Assembly: GCA_001599295.1 (NCBI GenBank)
Contig: BCGN01000001.1
Span: 806,001 to 870,000, forward strand
Origin: Sporopachydermia quercuum
Taxonomy: Eukaryota > Ascomycota > Sporopachydermiomycetes > Sporopachydermiales > Sporopachydermiaceae
Reading direction: 5' to 3'
DNA length: 64,000 nt
In this document: positions 10,258 through 19,310 of the stretch, in pieces
How the letters are laid out: each line of letters begins with the position of its first letter
Numbering within the stretch: position 1 is the stretch's first letter
Program-made: the position numbers and the translations under genes
Notes under the pieces: generated by a model
Told to the model about the DNA's origin: nothing
The model's database searches: none
The model's input: only the letters and a program-made list of their open reading frames with translations

Positions 10258-11121
10258 ATGAGTTCACCTGAATCTGAACCATTCTCTCCAAAAGAAGATC
10301 TTTCTTCTACTCCTTCGTCAGCATTTACTAGTCCTAACTTGGACGAACCATTAACACTAGATAGCTCTCAATTAATTGGAAAGAAGAGTAAAAGATCCAG
10401 TGGGGATTTGATTCCACCCATGCCAATTGGATCTTTACCCCCAAGGAAAAGGGCAAAGACTGAAGAAGAGAAAGAACAACGCAGGATAGAGCGTATTATG
10501 AGAAATAGACAGGCTGCTCACGCTTCAAGGGAAAAGAAGAGAAAGCATGTTGAAGAACTAGAGACAAAATGCCATGAACTGGCAACTGAAAACAATCAGC
10601 TTCAATCTAAGATGTCAGTGTTGAAGTCTCAACAATCAAGCATCTTGGAGCAAAACCAAGAAATGTTAAATCAAATTAAGAAACTCACATCAATCATTAA
10701 ATCATTAAGTGAAAAATCCGGTCTTCCAGTTGATGATCTTCAACTGGAACTCCCAAGTACTAATAAGGCTACTGATGCTACATTGTCGGTACCTGACTTA
10801 CCTCTCAAACTTGAGAGCAAGAATACTGAAACCATATCACCACTTATTTCATCACCTCTTCTTGAAGAGGATTCCAACACATCCTCATGGAATCTACATA
10901 TGAACTCATCACTACCTGTTGAGACACTTCAATCCGTACCATCCACCACCACTTCACCTCTCGATGATTTCGTCCCGTTCGTGATGCATCCAGCAGAGAT
11001 GCACAAAGACCCGCAGCGTCAGAACAGGACGATCCTTTCTTCCATGACTTCATCCTCATGGACGACATCGACGCAACCCCTTGTTTCTAAACCCGTTCAA
11101 AGCCTGCTGATGGCCTGTTAA
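10258..11121 (+). CDS. HAC1: Hac1-type bZIP transcription factor of the unfolded protein response
   Basis: This encodes a bZIP activator of the unfolded protein response, whose mRNA is spliced by Ire1 and tRNA ligase. The basic region is near residues 70-96 (core NRQAAHASREKKRKH, as in Hac1/HacA), followed by a leucine zipper to about residue 150. The ATG at 10258 is chosen because the upstream in-frame codon at 10252 is TTG. The unspliced frame runs 287 residues to 11121 and ends in a Ser/Thr-rich tail. Removing the predicted 20-nt intron 10994-11013 shifts the frame and gives a 270-residue protein ending at 11090 (10258-10993 joined to 11014-11090). Its new tail, beginning AASEQDDPFFHDF, is acidic and hydrophobic, like an activation domain. 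The bZIP assignment is certain. The Hac1 identity is strong because of the paired loops. Confidence 0.9.
   Translation: MSSPESEPFSPKEDLSSTPSSAFTSPNLDEPLTLDSSQLIGKKSKRSSGDLIPPMPIGSLPPRKRAKTEEEKEQRRIERIMRNRQAAHASREKKRKHVEELETKCHELATENNQLQSKMSVLKSQQSSILEQNQEMLNQIKKLTSIIKSLSEKSGLPVDDLQLELPSTNKATDATLSVPDLPLKLESKNTETISPLISSPLLEEDSNTSSWNLHMNSSLPVETLQSVPSTTTSPLDDFVPFVMHPAEMHKDPQRQNRTILSSMTSSSWTTSTQPLVSKPVQSLLMAC
10994..11013 (+). other. HAC1: predicted Ire1-type non-spliceosomal intron of HAC1 (20 nt)
   Basis: Two hairpins flank it. The first has a perfect 6-bp stem (TGCATC 10985-10990 with GATGCA 10998-11003) closing a 7-nt loop CAGCAGA at 10991-10997. The second has a 3-bp stem (GAC 11008-11010 with GTC 11018-11020) closing loop CCGCAGC at 11011-11017. 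Both loops fit the Ire1 consensus CNGCNGN, cut after the third base. The intron lacks GT-AG ends, and its length of 20 nt is not a multiple of three. The 5' hairpin is strong. The 3' stem is short, so the exact 3' cut is slightly less sure. I recall C. albicans HAC1 having a similarly short intron (19 nt). Confidence 0.85.
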
Positions 11122-11939
11122 CTTAGAACATTTTTTTTTTATAATTTCAACTCATTTTGTGTTTGCAAATGGCGCGCTAACGCTGCGACTGGTATTACTG
11201 CAATATGACAGTTGAATTTTAATTTCTTTCACTTAAAATTCTATTTATTAGGCTATCGCGGCTGGTTCTCGATAGATTCCTTGGGTTAGGTTAGGTTTGG
11301 GTTTGGTATGGTTTATTGAAAAATAGTTTTTTAGTCTCTTTCAGAGTTATATAGTCATTGTATCAACAATATACGGTCAGTTTACTTCTCTTGTAATTTT
11401 CACTTGTTGGAATTTCAGTCATTTATGTTTTGTTTCAATCATAAACACCATCCTATCCCATTTATTTCAAGCTTCAAATCACCCTACCTACCCCTCTTAC
11501 ATTTTCCCCATTTTCTTCTTTTTTCACTCGTCTCATATCAGGGGTATTAAGCAAGTTACTTCAAAGCTTTATCTTTTCTTACTTTAGCTTTACGTCTCGT
11601 CTTAGTCTTATGTGTAACTTTGGCTCCAATGATTGATTTTGATCTATCCCATCGAGTTCATTATGATTGATTTGCGAGTGAATGAAGTTTTATAAGAAGT
11701 CATTATAAATAAGCGAATGGCTATAAGATGAATAAGTTCAATTCAACATTTGGCTTTGGATGGAACTGCAGTAGGTATTGAAGAAAGTGCATTAAGTCAA
11801 TTTAGATGGATTAATGGGCTTTGATTGTAATAGAATTGACGAATTTCGACTGAAACTTGACATACAGATAGAAGAATCTCTTTACTTAGAAGTGTACATT
11901 ACATAAGAAAGTATCAGTCTGAAAATAACGATTCGCAAG
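11122..11939. other. HAC1 3' flank and APL3 upstream region
   Basis: This holds the HAC1 3' flank, including the extra hairpin at 11253-11275, pyrimidine-rich tracts around 11450-11530, and the APL3 upstream region. No gene was seen. Confidence 0.5.
11253..11275 (+). other. extra CNGCNGN hairpin downstream of HAC1
   Basis: CTATCG (11253-11258) can pair with CGATAG (11270-11275), leaving an 11-nt loop that begins CGGCTGG, a CNGCNGN match. Use of this as the 3' splice site would end the protein within a few codons, so it is not the preferred site. It may be coincidence. Confidence 0.35.
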
Positions 11940-14900
11940 ATGGGCGCTCCTATGAAAGGTATGTTGTTGATTTTATGGATTGAAATGATGTTCAAAAATT
12001 TTTGGAATGCTTGGAATTCCGGCCAAATTATTGATGAATAGAGATAAGTAAAATTAGTGTGCTAACTGTCATGACAGGTTTAGTACAGTTTATCGCGGAT
12101 ATAAGGAATGCAAAAGTAAAAGAGGCGGCAGAGAAAAGAATACGATTGGAATTGACGAATATTCAAAAGCACTTTTCAGCAAAATCGATCTCAGGATATC
12201 AAAAAAAGAAATATGTCTGTAAATTGCTATACATCTACATTCTAGGGTATCCTATTGAGTTTGGTTATATTGAATCGATCTCATTACTTTCATCGAATGT
12301 TTACTCGGAGAAGCAGATAGGGTACCTTGCTATTTCTTTACTCTTGAATGAGAAAAATAACCTGATTCACTTGGTTATAAATTCTATATCTAAAGATTTA
12401 AACGCTGACAACGAAGAATTCAATGTTTTGGCTCTTCATTGTATAGCAACTATTGGCGGTTCAACAATGGGTGAAATATTCATGGAACCAGTGTACAATC
12501 TCCTAAAATCACCGGTTTCAAGCCCATTGATAAAAAAGAAAGCGGCATTAGCGTTATTATGTTTATTCAGAAACGATCCAAGCAGATTCCCTGCTGAATG
12601 GATTCATAGAGTTATATCATTTATTGATGATCCTGATTTAGGTATTGCAACATCAGCGGCCTCTTTAGTTATAGGATTGCTTGATCAATCAAACCTGATT
12701 GAACCTTTTGCTCCTTGCTACTCTTTGGCAGTGAAAAGCCTGTCAAGAATTGTTCTTGATAAACAATATCCTAAGGAATATGAATACTATTCTATACCAT
12801 GCCCATGGCTTCAAGTTAAGCTATTCCAAATTCTTCAATACTTGGACAGACCGAATGATGATAGCATTTACAATAGTTTGATTCAAATTGTTGTCAAATC
12901 ACTGAATACCAATGTTAGACCTACAGACAACGATCAGCAAGCACATGCCCAGAATTCGATCTTATTTGAAGTTATCAGTTTAGCTATCAAGCTAGACATA
13001 AACACCACAACTATGGATAAAATAGTCAATGCATTAGGGGGATTTTTAACATCAGCCCAAACTAATGGAAGATATTTAGCGTTAGATGCATTGTGCCATG
13101 TCACAACTCAATACGAGAAAAACGTGATTGGTATAAGGGAATTTTTGCCTTCTATAGTAGCATTATTGAAGGATAGAGATATTTCTATTAGAAGAAAATC
13201 GTTAGAGCTTCTATACTGTATCTGCGACTCTACCAATTTAGAGAAAATTGTCGGTGAGTTAATGAAATATCTGGAGTCTTCTGACTATTCCATTAGAGAA
13301 GATTTAGTTATAAAAATTGCTGTGTTAGCTGAAAAATACGCATCAGATTATCAATGGTATGTCCATACCATTTTGAAGCTCATCTCATTGGGTGGCAATC
13401 ATATAACGGACGATGTGTGGGAAAGAGTTATACAGATTGTAGTTAATAACGAATCTATTCAAGTGTACTTCTTGAAAATGATCCTTCAGTATTTAAAGGC
13501 TTCCAGCACTAAGCCTGTTCACGAGATTATTATTCGAATGGGAGCTTACGTATTAGGTGAATATGGACACTTGGTAGTTGACCTTAAAGGATCTGAACCA
13601 ATGGATCAGTACTTGATATTAGCAGAGCACTACCCATTCGTTTCTATTGCAACCAAAGTTATGATGTTGACAGCCTTCGTAAAATTCGCCAATCTGTACC
13701 CCGATATAAGAAACCAATTGGTCCTCTTCTTTGAAACTCAAACAGATAATTATGATTGCGAAATTCAACAAAGATCGTTTGAGTATCTGAACTTGATCAA
13801 ATTTGGAGAATCCTATCCAGAATTCATTGCTACTGTTTTGGAAGAAATGCCACCATTCCCAGCTAGAATCTCTCCTTTGTTAGCCAAACTTGAAACTTCA
13901 AGATTGCAAAGAGATAAAACAATAAGGAAGAAATCTGTTGTTGCCAAAGATCTTGACTTCAGCAATATAACCAGAAGAAATGCAAGCAGTGCAAGCTTGA
14001 ATACTCGGCGAAGGCGGTCATCTGAGTTTAATGGTAACAATGGTGGTGCCAACTCTTATGCTGGCGCATCAAACGCTCCACCAACTTCTTCCTCTTCTCC
14101 AACAAAAAAACTTGTACCCCAGTTCACAGGGTCTACTTCAACGTTTATGACAGAACAAGCTGGGGGCTCCTCTTCTAGAGCCAGTCCACCACCTGTTCCT
14201 GCAATACCTTTAACTGCCAATTGGGAGCAGGGTTACTATCGTTTAGCTCATTTCTTATCAGGAGTGTTTTTTGAAAACTCGTTAACAAAGATCCTTCTAA
14301 GAACTGAATACTCCGGTGACACAGGGTACATCACTATTGATTTTCTAAATAAAAGTCCTAGTGCTATGAACTCAGTATACTCTGAAATTACTGTTCCTTT
14401 TATCAAGTTAATTGAAAACTCGGAAGAAAGATTTATTCCTTTGCAAATAACAACTGAAAAATCATTAAGTGCTGAGGTACCTATCAAATCAAGGACAAGC
14501 CAAGTTGTAAAAGTTACTGTGAATAGACCTTATGATAATCCACCTAGGATTCGGTTCTCTTTCATGTCAGGTATTCTTAGTACGATTGATCTAAAGTTAC
14601 CGATTTTGCTGCACAAGTTTTTGAAGCCAACGCCATTAAATGCAGAAGAATTCTTCCGGAGATGGAAGCAAATTGGTGCTGAGAATGGTCGACAATTCCA
14701 GCAAGTATTCAGAAGTAAGAGTAAGCTGAATCATCAAACCAATGAAAGAATGATGACATTAATGAATTGGGGAGTTTGCAGTAATGTCGATAAATCTCCT
14801 AATGCCGTTGTCGGAGCAGCATTATTGAAAACAGCCAAAGGAGGAACTTTTGGATGTCTATTAAGGTTAGAACCAAATGATAGTTTTACGGTAAGTATTG

Positions 14901-15036
14901 TTTTATTTATGTATAAACGTCTCTATTCAACTACTAACATTTCTAGATGTATCGTGTTACTATTAGAACTACGGATGGCGAAGTTTCTAGGATTCTTGGA
15001 TCTTTTATTGTTGAGTTATATGAAATGGGTCCTTAA
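11940..15036 (+). CDS. APL3: AP-2 adaptor complex alpha subunit, three exons
   Basis: This is the large alpha subunit of the AP-2 clathrin adaptor, which links clathrin to cargo and PI(4,5)P2 at the plasma membrane. The exons are 11940-11958, 12078-14890 and 14947-15036, giving 973 residues. The 19-nt first exon encodes MGAPMK plus one base, and splicing restores MGAPMKGLVQFIADIRNAK, the alpha-adaptin start. The trunk is a HEAT-like solenoid with family motifs such as LAEKYASDYQWYV and VLEEMPPFP. A Ser/Pro-rich hinge (about residues 640-710) precedes the ear domain. The last 29 codons, beginning MYRVTIRTTDGEVSR, form exon 3 and end MGP before TAA at 15034. Intron 1 (119 nt) and intron 2 (56 nt) are GT-AG with GCTAAC and ACTAAC branch points. 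CTG falls at conserved leucines here. Confidence 0.93.
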
Positions 15037-15317
15037 ATATAGTTTGGTTTATAAACACATGTTATAGATGTTGAAAGTGTATGTAAGTAAATCATAGAAT
15101 GTGAAGCACAGAATTACAGGTGATTCAATGAATATGAAATAAATATTCAGAAGCCTATATAAATTAGGACTACGTTGATTCAGCCTTCCGGCACTGAAGA
15201 ACAAATTGTATACATTGATCTACTTTGTGCTCCTATGTTGATTACATTCATTATATACAGTTAGACCAACATCAGAAATGTTGCAAATCATCAGAAAGCA
15301 ACACACTATATCTACTT

Positions 15318-16181
15318 TCATTTCTTAGATCTAGCACCGAAAATATTACTACCGACTCGAACATTCGTACTTCCTTGTTTAATAGCTTGCTTAAAATCAG
15401 CGCTCATTCCCATACTCAATTCAATAGAGTCAACAACTAACCCCAAAGATTCAGCTAACTCATTCTTCAGTTGAACCAAATTCTTAAAGTCGATATTTTC
15501 TTCCCCGTCAGTATGTGAATGTTCAAACGATCCAATAGTCATTAAACCTTTAAATTCTAGTTTTGGACACGATTCCTTTATATATTTCACCAGGTCGAAC
15601 AAGTCATTCTTCTTTTCTCTATTAATAGCTTCATCTTTGGTGAAAGCACTGATACCGCTTTTTTGATCTTCACCACTAGTATTAACTTGGATGAAAACGT
15701 TTAACAAGGAATCTTCATCTTTCCTGTTGTCATTCAATTTCTTTGCCTTTTTAGTACTATCGAGAGTTTCCACTGCCCACAAATTTGGTATACTAGACAA
15801 ATCTTTACATTTGTTACTTTGTAGTGTGCCAATGAAATGCCAATTGATATCTTTTGGTAGTGCTTCAGATTTACCTACTAGTTCCTGGACATAATTCTCT
15901 CCAAAGTGACGATGGCCTTCAAGATACAAGGCTAAGATGTCTTCAGCTGGTTTGAACTTTGAAACTGCGACTAATCTCACTTTTTCTCTCTTGATAGAGT
16001 TATTTGCACAAGCTTCATTTACTTCATTCTCGATATTACCTAGATTTTGTACTAATTCTTGAACTCTTTCAATATCAGGAAGTGCAACAGTTGAGGCCAT
16101 TTTGAAGAAATAGGGCGGTGAATTCCGTAATAATGCAGATGTTTTCAATGGTGAGAATTGTCTTAGTTGTGCCAAACTCAT
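15318..16181 (-). CDS. PLP-binding homeostasis protein (YggS/PLPBP family)
   Basis: This is an alanine-racemase-fold protein that binds pyridoxal 5'-phosphate and buffers its level; it has no known enzymatic activity. It is the relative of S. cerevisiae YBL036C and bacterial YggS. The PLP lysine is K75 in LVAVSKFKP. Other family motifs are HFGENYVQEL, WHFIGTLQSNK, LFIQVNTS-type strand residues (FIQVNTSGEDQKSG), LMTIG, and the C-terminal LSMGMSADFKQAI plus NVRVGSNIFG. The ATG at 16181 gives 287 residues, with about 27 extra N-terminal residues rich in Ser, Arg and Leu that could be a mitochondrial presequence. The ATG at 16100 (MASTVALPDIERV) would give a cytosolic form of ordinary length. The gene is divergent from IST2 across an 800-bp gap. 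Confidence 0.92.
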   Translation of the reverse strand: MSLAQLRQFSPLKTSALLRNSPPYFFKMASTVALPDIERVQELVQNLGNIENEVNEACANNSIKREKVRLVAVSKFKPAEDILALYLEGHRHFGENYVQELVGKSEALPKDINWHFIGTLQSNKCKDLSSIPNLWAVETLDSTKKAKKLNDNRKDEDSLLNVFIQVNTSGEDQKSGISAFTKDEAINREKKNDLFDLVKYIKESCPKLEFKGLMTIGSFEHSHTDGEENIDFKNLVQLKNELAESLGLVVDSIELSMGMSADFKQAIKQGSTNVRVGSNIFGARSKK

Positions 16182-16983
16182 TCACTCAGTAGTAAGCCCA
16201 TAAAGAAGAAGACGACTTTCGTGCTCCGCATACGATGCGATCTTCTGTGAATTCCGTGTTCAACGAAGAAAAGTCAAAAGGTATTAATTAGTCAATCATA
16301 TAATCAAACAAAATATATTATTATATATCCCATTGACTGTTCTGCTGCGTGTCTGCGTTTCATAAAGTTGCTATCTTAAGAAGAGTCTGTGGACTTCTGA
16401 CAACCAGACAAACATTCAACCCATCTTCATCATCAAAAAAAACCTTTTTTTGATAACATCATCATTAATTGATTGATAAGATCTAATGAATACAGACCCT
16501 CACAAAGGATCTGGACAAGTTAAGTTTAACCTCATCTGTCTAAAACCGGGAGGTTAGATCACCTGAACAAGTCTTCCCATTACGCTCAACAAACACAAAC
16601 AAGGCAAAATACGAACTCATTCACATGTTGACGAAAGTATGTTTTAGCTGTTGACAATGAATGCAATCGCAATTGATTGTTCTTAACATTCTTACGTAGA
16701 CAGTCTGTTCGCAATTTAATAGATATAAAACAGTTTGAGAAAGCAAAAAAAGCTCAATTTGTTTAGGAATGATACACAACTTGTATTGATTGTTGGAAAC
16801 TTCCGGTCGGTGTATTTCTCTGTGAAGTTACATATACATAGGTGTCGTCATTGATTCGAAAAACAAGGCACACGTGAATAAATAGCAATTGAGCAAAGTA
16901 CTCATCTTTGTTGAAGTAATCGCAAGTATATAGAAAGTATCGGGAGAGAGTAGAAACAACAATAATTCCAAGATACTACAAGA
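16182..16983. promoter_or_regulatory. divergent promoter region (PLPBP-like gene / IST2)
   Basis: This is an 800-bp region shared by two divergent genes. A CACGTG E-box (16871-16876) lies about 110 bp upstream of the IST2 ATG and is a possible Cbf1/bHLH site. No ORF or RNA gene was recognised. Confidence 0.45.
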
Positions 16984-19077
16984 ATGGTTATATCACTTAC
17001 TAGTAAAGAAGCTTATCCAGATTATGTTATTGCATTCAAATGTGCTCCTGTTGATAAGAAAAACAAGAAATTAGAGGTCGATGGTTTAGCAGAAGCAGAT
17101 TATCTGAATTTTAAGAAACTTGCAGCTAAGCTCAAGCAATTCAATATTGAGATTTTATCTAGACCTGGGAATGATAGAACTGTTCTTATTTTTGCTAGAT
17201 GTGATGATGATGCTGTCTTGAGTTTGTATAGACAAACAGAATTCAATGATTATCTCAACGGAGTTTCATACAAAGTTCCAGGTGTTGAAGGAATCCATCA
17301 AACAAAAGTTAGTAGTTTTACACCTGCTGAAAGGTTAAGGCTTGTTCATTATATAATCTCGAGTGCTGGGTATGCAGGAATTCAACCTCAACTTCCTGAA
17401 TGGGACTTCATTGAAGACATCTTTCCAATTCATGATAAGGAACTGATTGACTCCTGGATTAAGAAATGGAGATCCAAGTGGACTGTTGATAAAGATGATA
17501 TTGATGAGCTTCGCTCAGTATTTGGTGAAAAGATAGCATTGTATTTTGCATTTTTACGCTTTTACTTCAACTGGACTGTTGTAGCCGCGGTAGTAGGTGT
17601 TCTCTGCCATTATATTTTTGGTGACTTCTCTATTGTCTTTGCTATATTCAACGTCATATGGGGTATTTCTCTTGTTTATGCTTGGGATAGGAAAGAAACC
17701 AATCTAGCTGTTGAATGGGGCGTTAAAGGTGCTGTTAGTCCTACTAGAAGAGCTACTTTCAGCTATGAAACCCAATTGCAAAACCCAGTCACTGGAGAAT
17801 TTCATCCTTATTATCCCAAATGGAAACGCCTTTTGAAAGAATTTGCATTCGTGCCTGCAGGATTAGCTGCTGGAGCCGTTTTGATGCTATTTCAAACAAT
17901 TGTCTTTATAATTGAAATTTTCATTTCTGAGATCTATAATGGTCCTTTCAAACAGTATCTTACTTTTCTTCCGACGGTCCTTCTAACAGCAATTGTTCCG
18001 CAACTAACAAATATCTACAGTAGTGTATCATTAATGTTTACTGACTGGGAAAACCATGAGACAGACATTACATATGAGCACTCTAACAGTAGAAAGAAGT
18101 TTGTTTTCAATTTCTTGACGTCTTATATGGGTTTATTTCTTACATCTTATGTCTATTTGCCATTTGCCAGACTTTTGGCTCCTCATTTGGATTTCATTAG
18201 GTCAACGGTTCAGGCTGTATTAGGAGAAGGAACTGTTCGTACAGAAGAATATACAGTTAATCAGGCTCGTTTACATCAACAGGTTGTTTATTTCACATTC
18301 ACTGCTCAAATAATTAATTTTGCTTTGGAATTGGTGGTTCCTTACCTATTACGAGAAGGTACTTCAAGAGCAAAAAAGCTTTCCAAAGGTACAGTTGTGT
18401 TTAACGATGATCCCAAAGAAGCTGAGTTTCTCAAATATGTTCGTAAACAATCTACTTTAGACGTATACGATGTCAATGATGACTATCGTGAAATGGTTGT
18501 ACAATTTGGATATTTGGCTTTATTCGGTCCTGTTTTCTCAATAGCTCCTTTAGCAGATAGTATTAACAATTGGGTTGAATTGAGAACAGATGCAGTTAAA
18601 ATCTGTCTAGAAATGAAAAGACCAATTCCTGAAAGAGTTGATTCAATTGTTCCTTGGAAAGCTAATTTGATGTTTCTTTCATGGCTAGGATCCATTGTTT
18701 CTTCTTCAGTGACTGCTATGTATAGAGATTTGTATAAAATCAACAATCCCAATGAAATCGAGTTGGTGAAGATCAAGCCATGGGTTTTACTTGGAGTTAT
18801 CCTAGTATCTGAACATTTATACTTCGTACTAGTTCAGATTATATATAAGTTGATTAATTCTTCAGAGGCAAAATCAGTGCTGGAAGCTAAGAAAGAGGAA
18901 TATACTATCAGGAAAGAGTATGCTGAGATAGAAGTCAATAAAACAAACTATCTAAAAGCAGCTTCAAATTCTGATGTCAAGATCGATTTGACCGAAGCTG
19001 TTGAAGAGTTTTCTTCGATTGAATTCGGTAAACTGAATTCATCAGAGAAGGAAAGAGAAGGAAAGAAAGATTTGTAA
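16984..19077 (+). CDS. IST2: Ist2-type anoctamin (TMEM16) membrane protein
   Basis: This is a 697-residue anoctamin-family protein. The yeast member Ist2 sits in the cortical ER and tethers it to the plasma membrane. Residues 1-180 form the cytosolic N-terminal domain. Hydrophobic segments then follow at roughly 190-235, 290-340, 375-400, 430-455, 505-525, 565-580 and 598-621, the multi-span TMEM16 pattern. Family-like stretches include PEWDFIEDIFPIHD and LYFAFLRFYFNWTV. S. cerevisiae Ist2 is 946 residues and has a long linker ending in a basic lipid-binding motif. Here only about 75 residues follow the last span and no strong polybasic end is visible, so plasma-membrane tethering by that mechanism is doubtful. 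The family assignment is strong. Confidence 0.9.
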   Translation: MVISLTSKEAYPDYVIAFKCAPVDKKNKKLEVDGLAEADYLNFKKLAAKLKQFNIEILSRPGNDRTVLIFARCDDDAVLSLYRQTEFNDYLNGVSYKVPGVEGIHQTKVSSFTPAERLRLVHYIISSAGYAGIQPQLPEWDFIEDIFPIHDKELIDSWIKKWRSKWTVDKDDIDELRSVFGEKIALYFAFLRFYFNWTVVAAVVGVLCHYIFGDFSIVFAIFNVIWGISLVYAWDRKETNLAVEWGVKGAVSPTRRATFSYETQLQNPVTGEFHPYYPKWKRLLKEFAFVPAGLAAGAVLMLFQTIVFIIEIFISEIYNGPFKQYLTFLPTVLLTAIVPQLTNIYSSVSLMFTDWENHETDITYEHSNSRKKFVFNFLTSYMGLFLTSYVYLPFARLLAPHLDFIRSTVQAVLGEGTVRTEEYTVNQARLHQQVVYFTFTAQIINFALELVVPYLLREGTSRAKKLSKGTVVFNDDPKEAEFLKYVRKQSTLDVYDVNDDYREMVVQFGYLALFGPVFSIAPLADSINNWVELRTDAVKICLEMKRPIPERVDSIVPWKANLMFLSWLGSIVSSSVTAMYRDLYKINNPNEIELVKIKPWVLLGVILVSEHLYFVLVQIIYKLINSSEAKSVLEAKKEEYTIRKEYAEIEVNKTNYLKAASNSDVKIDLTEAVEEFSSIEFGKLNSSEKEREGKKDL

Positions 19078-19310
19078 TTGAAATGCTGAGTTCAATACAC
19101 GGTTAAGAATTGGAAAAGCAAGAAATATTTGCAGTATGATAGATGATTAACAAGTGTCCCTTCATCTGATATTTTTCATTGGTCTTGCTTCTATTTACTA
19201 CTTCTATTGTATTTTATGTATTGTATAGCTGTACTACAGTTAATACATATATTGTTATAAATGCATTGTTGTATCGGTTATTTAACAAACTATTCATCCA
19301 ACTGTTAAAA

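Noticed and set aside
10994-11261. A long HAC1 intron from the 5' loop to the hairpin at 11253-11275
   Set aside because: The joined frame reads Pro-Ala-Gly-Ser-Arg and stops, giving no activation tail. The 20-nt alternative gives a convincing one.
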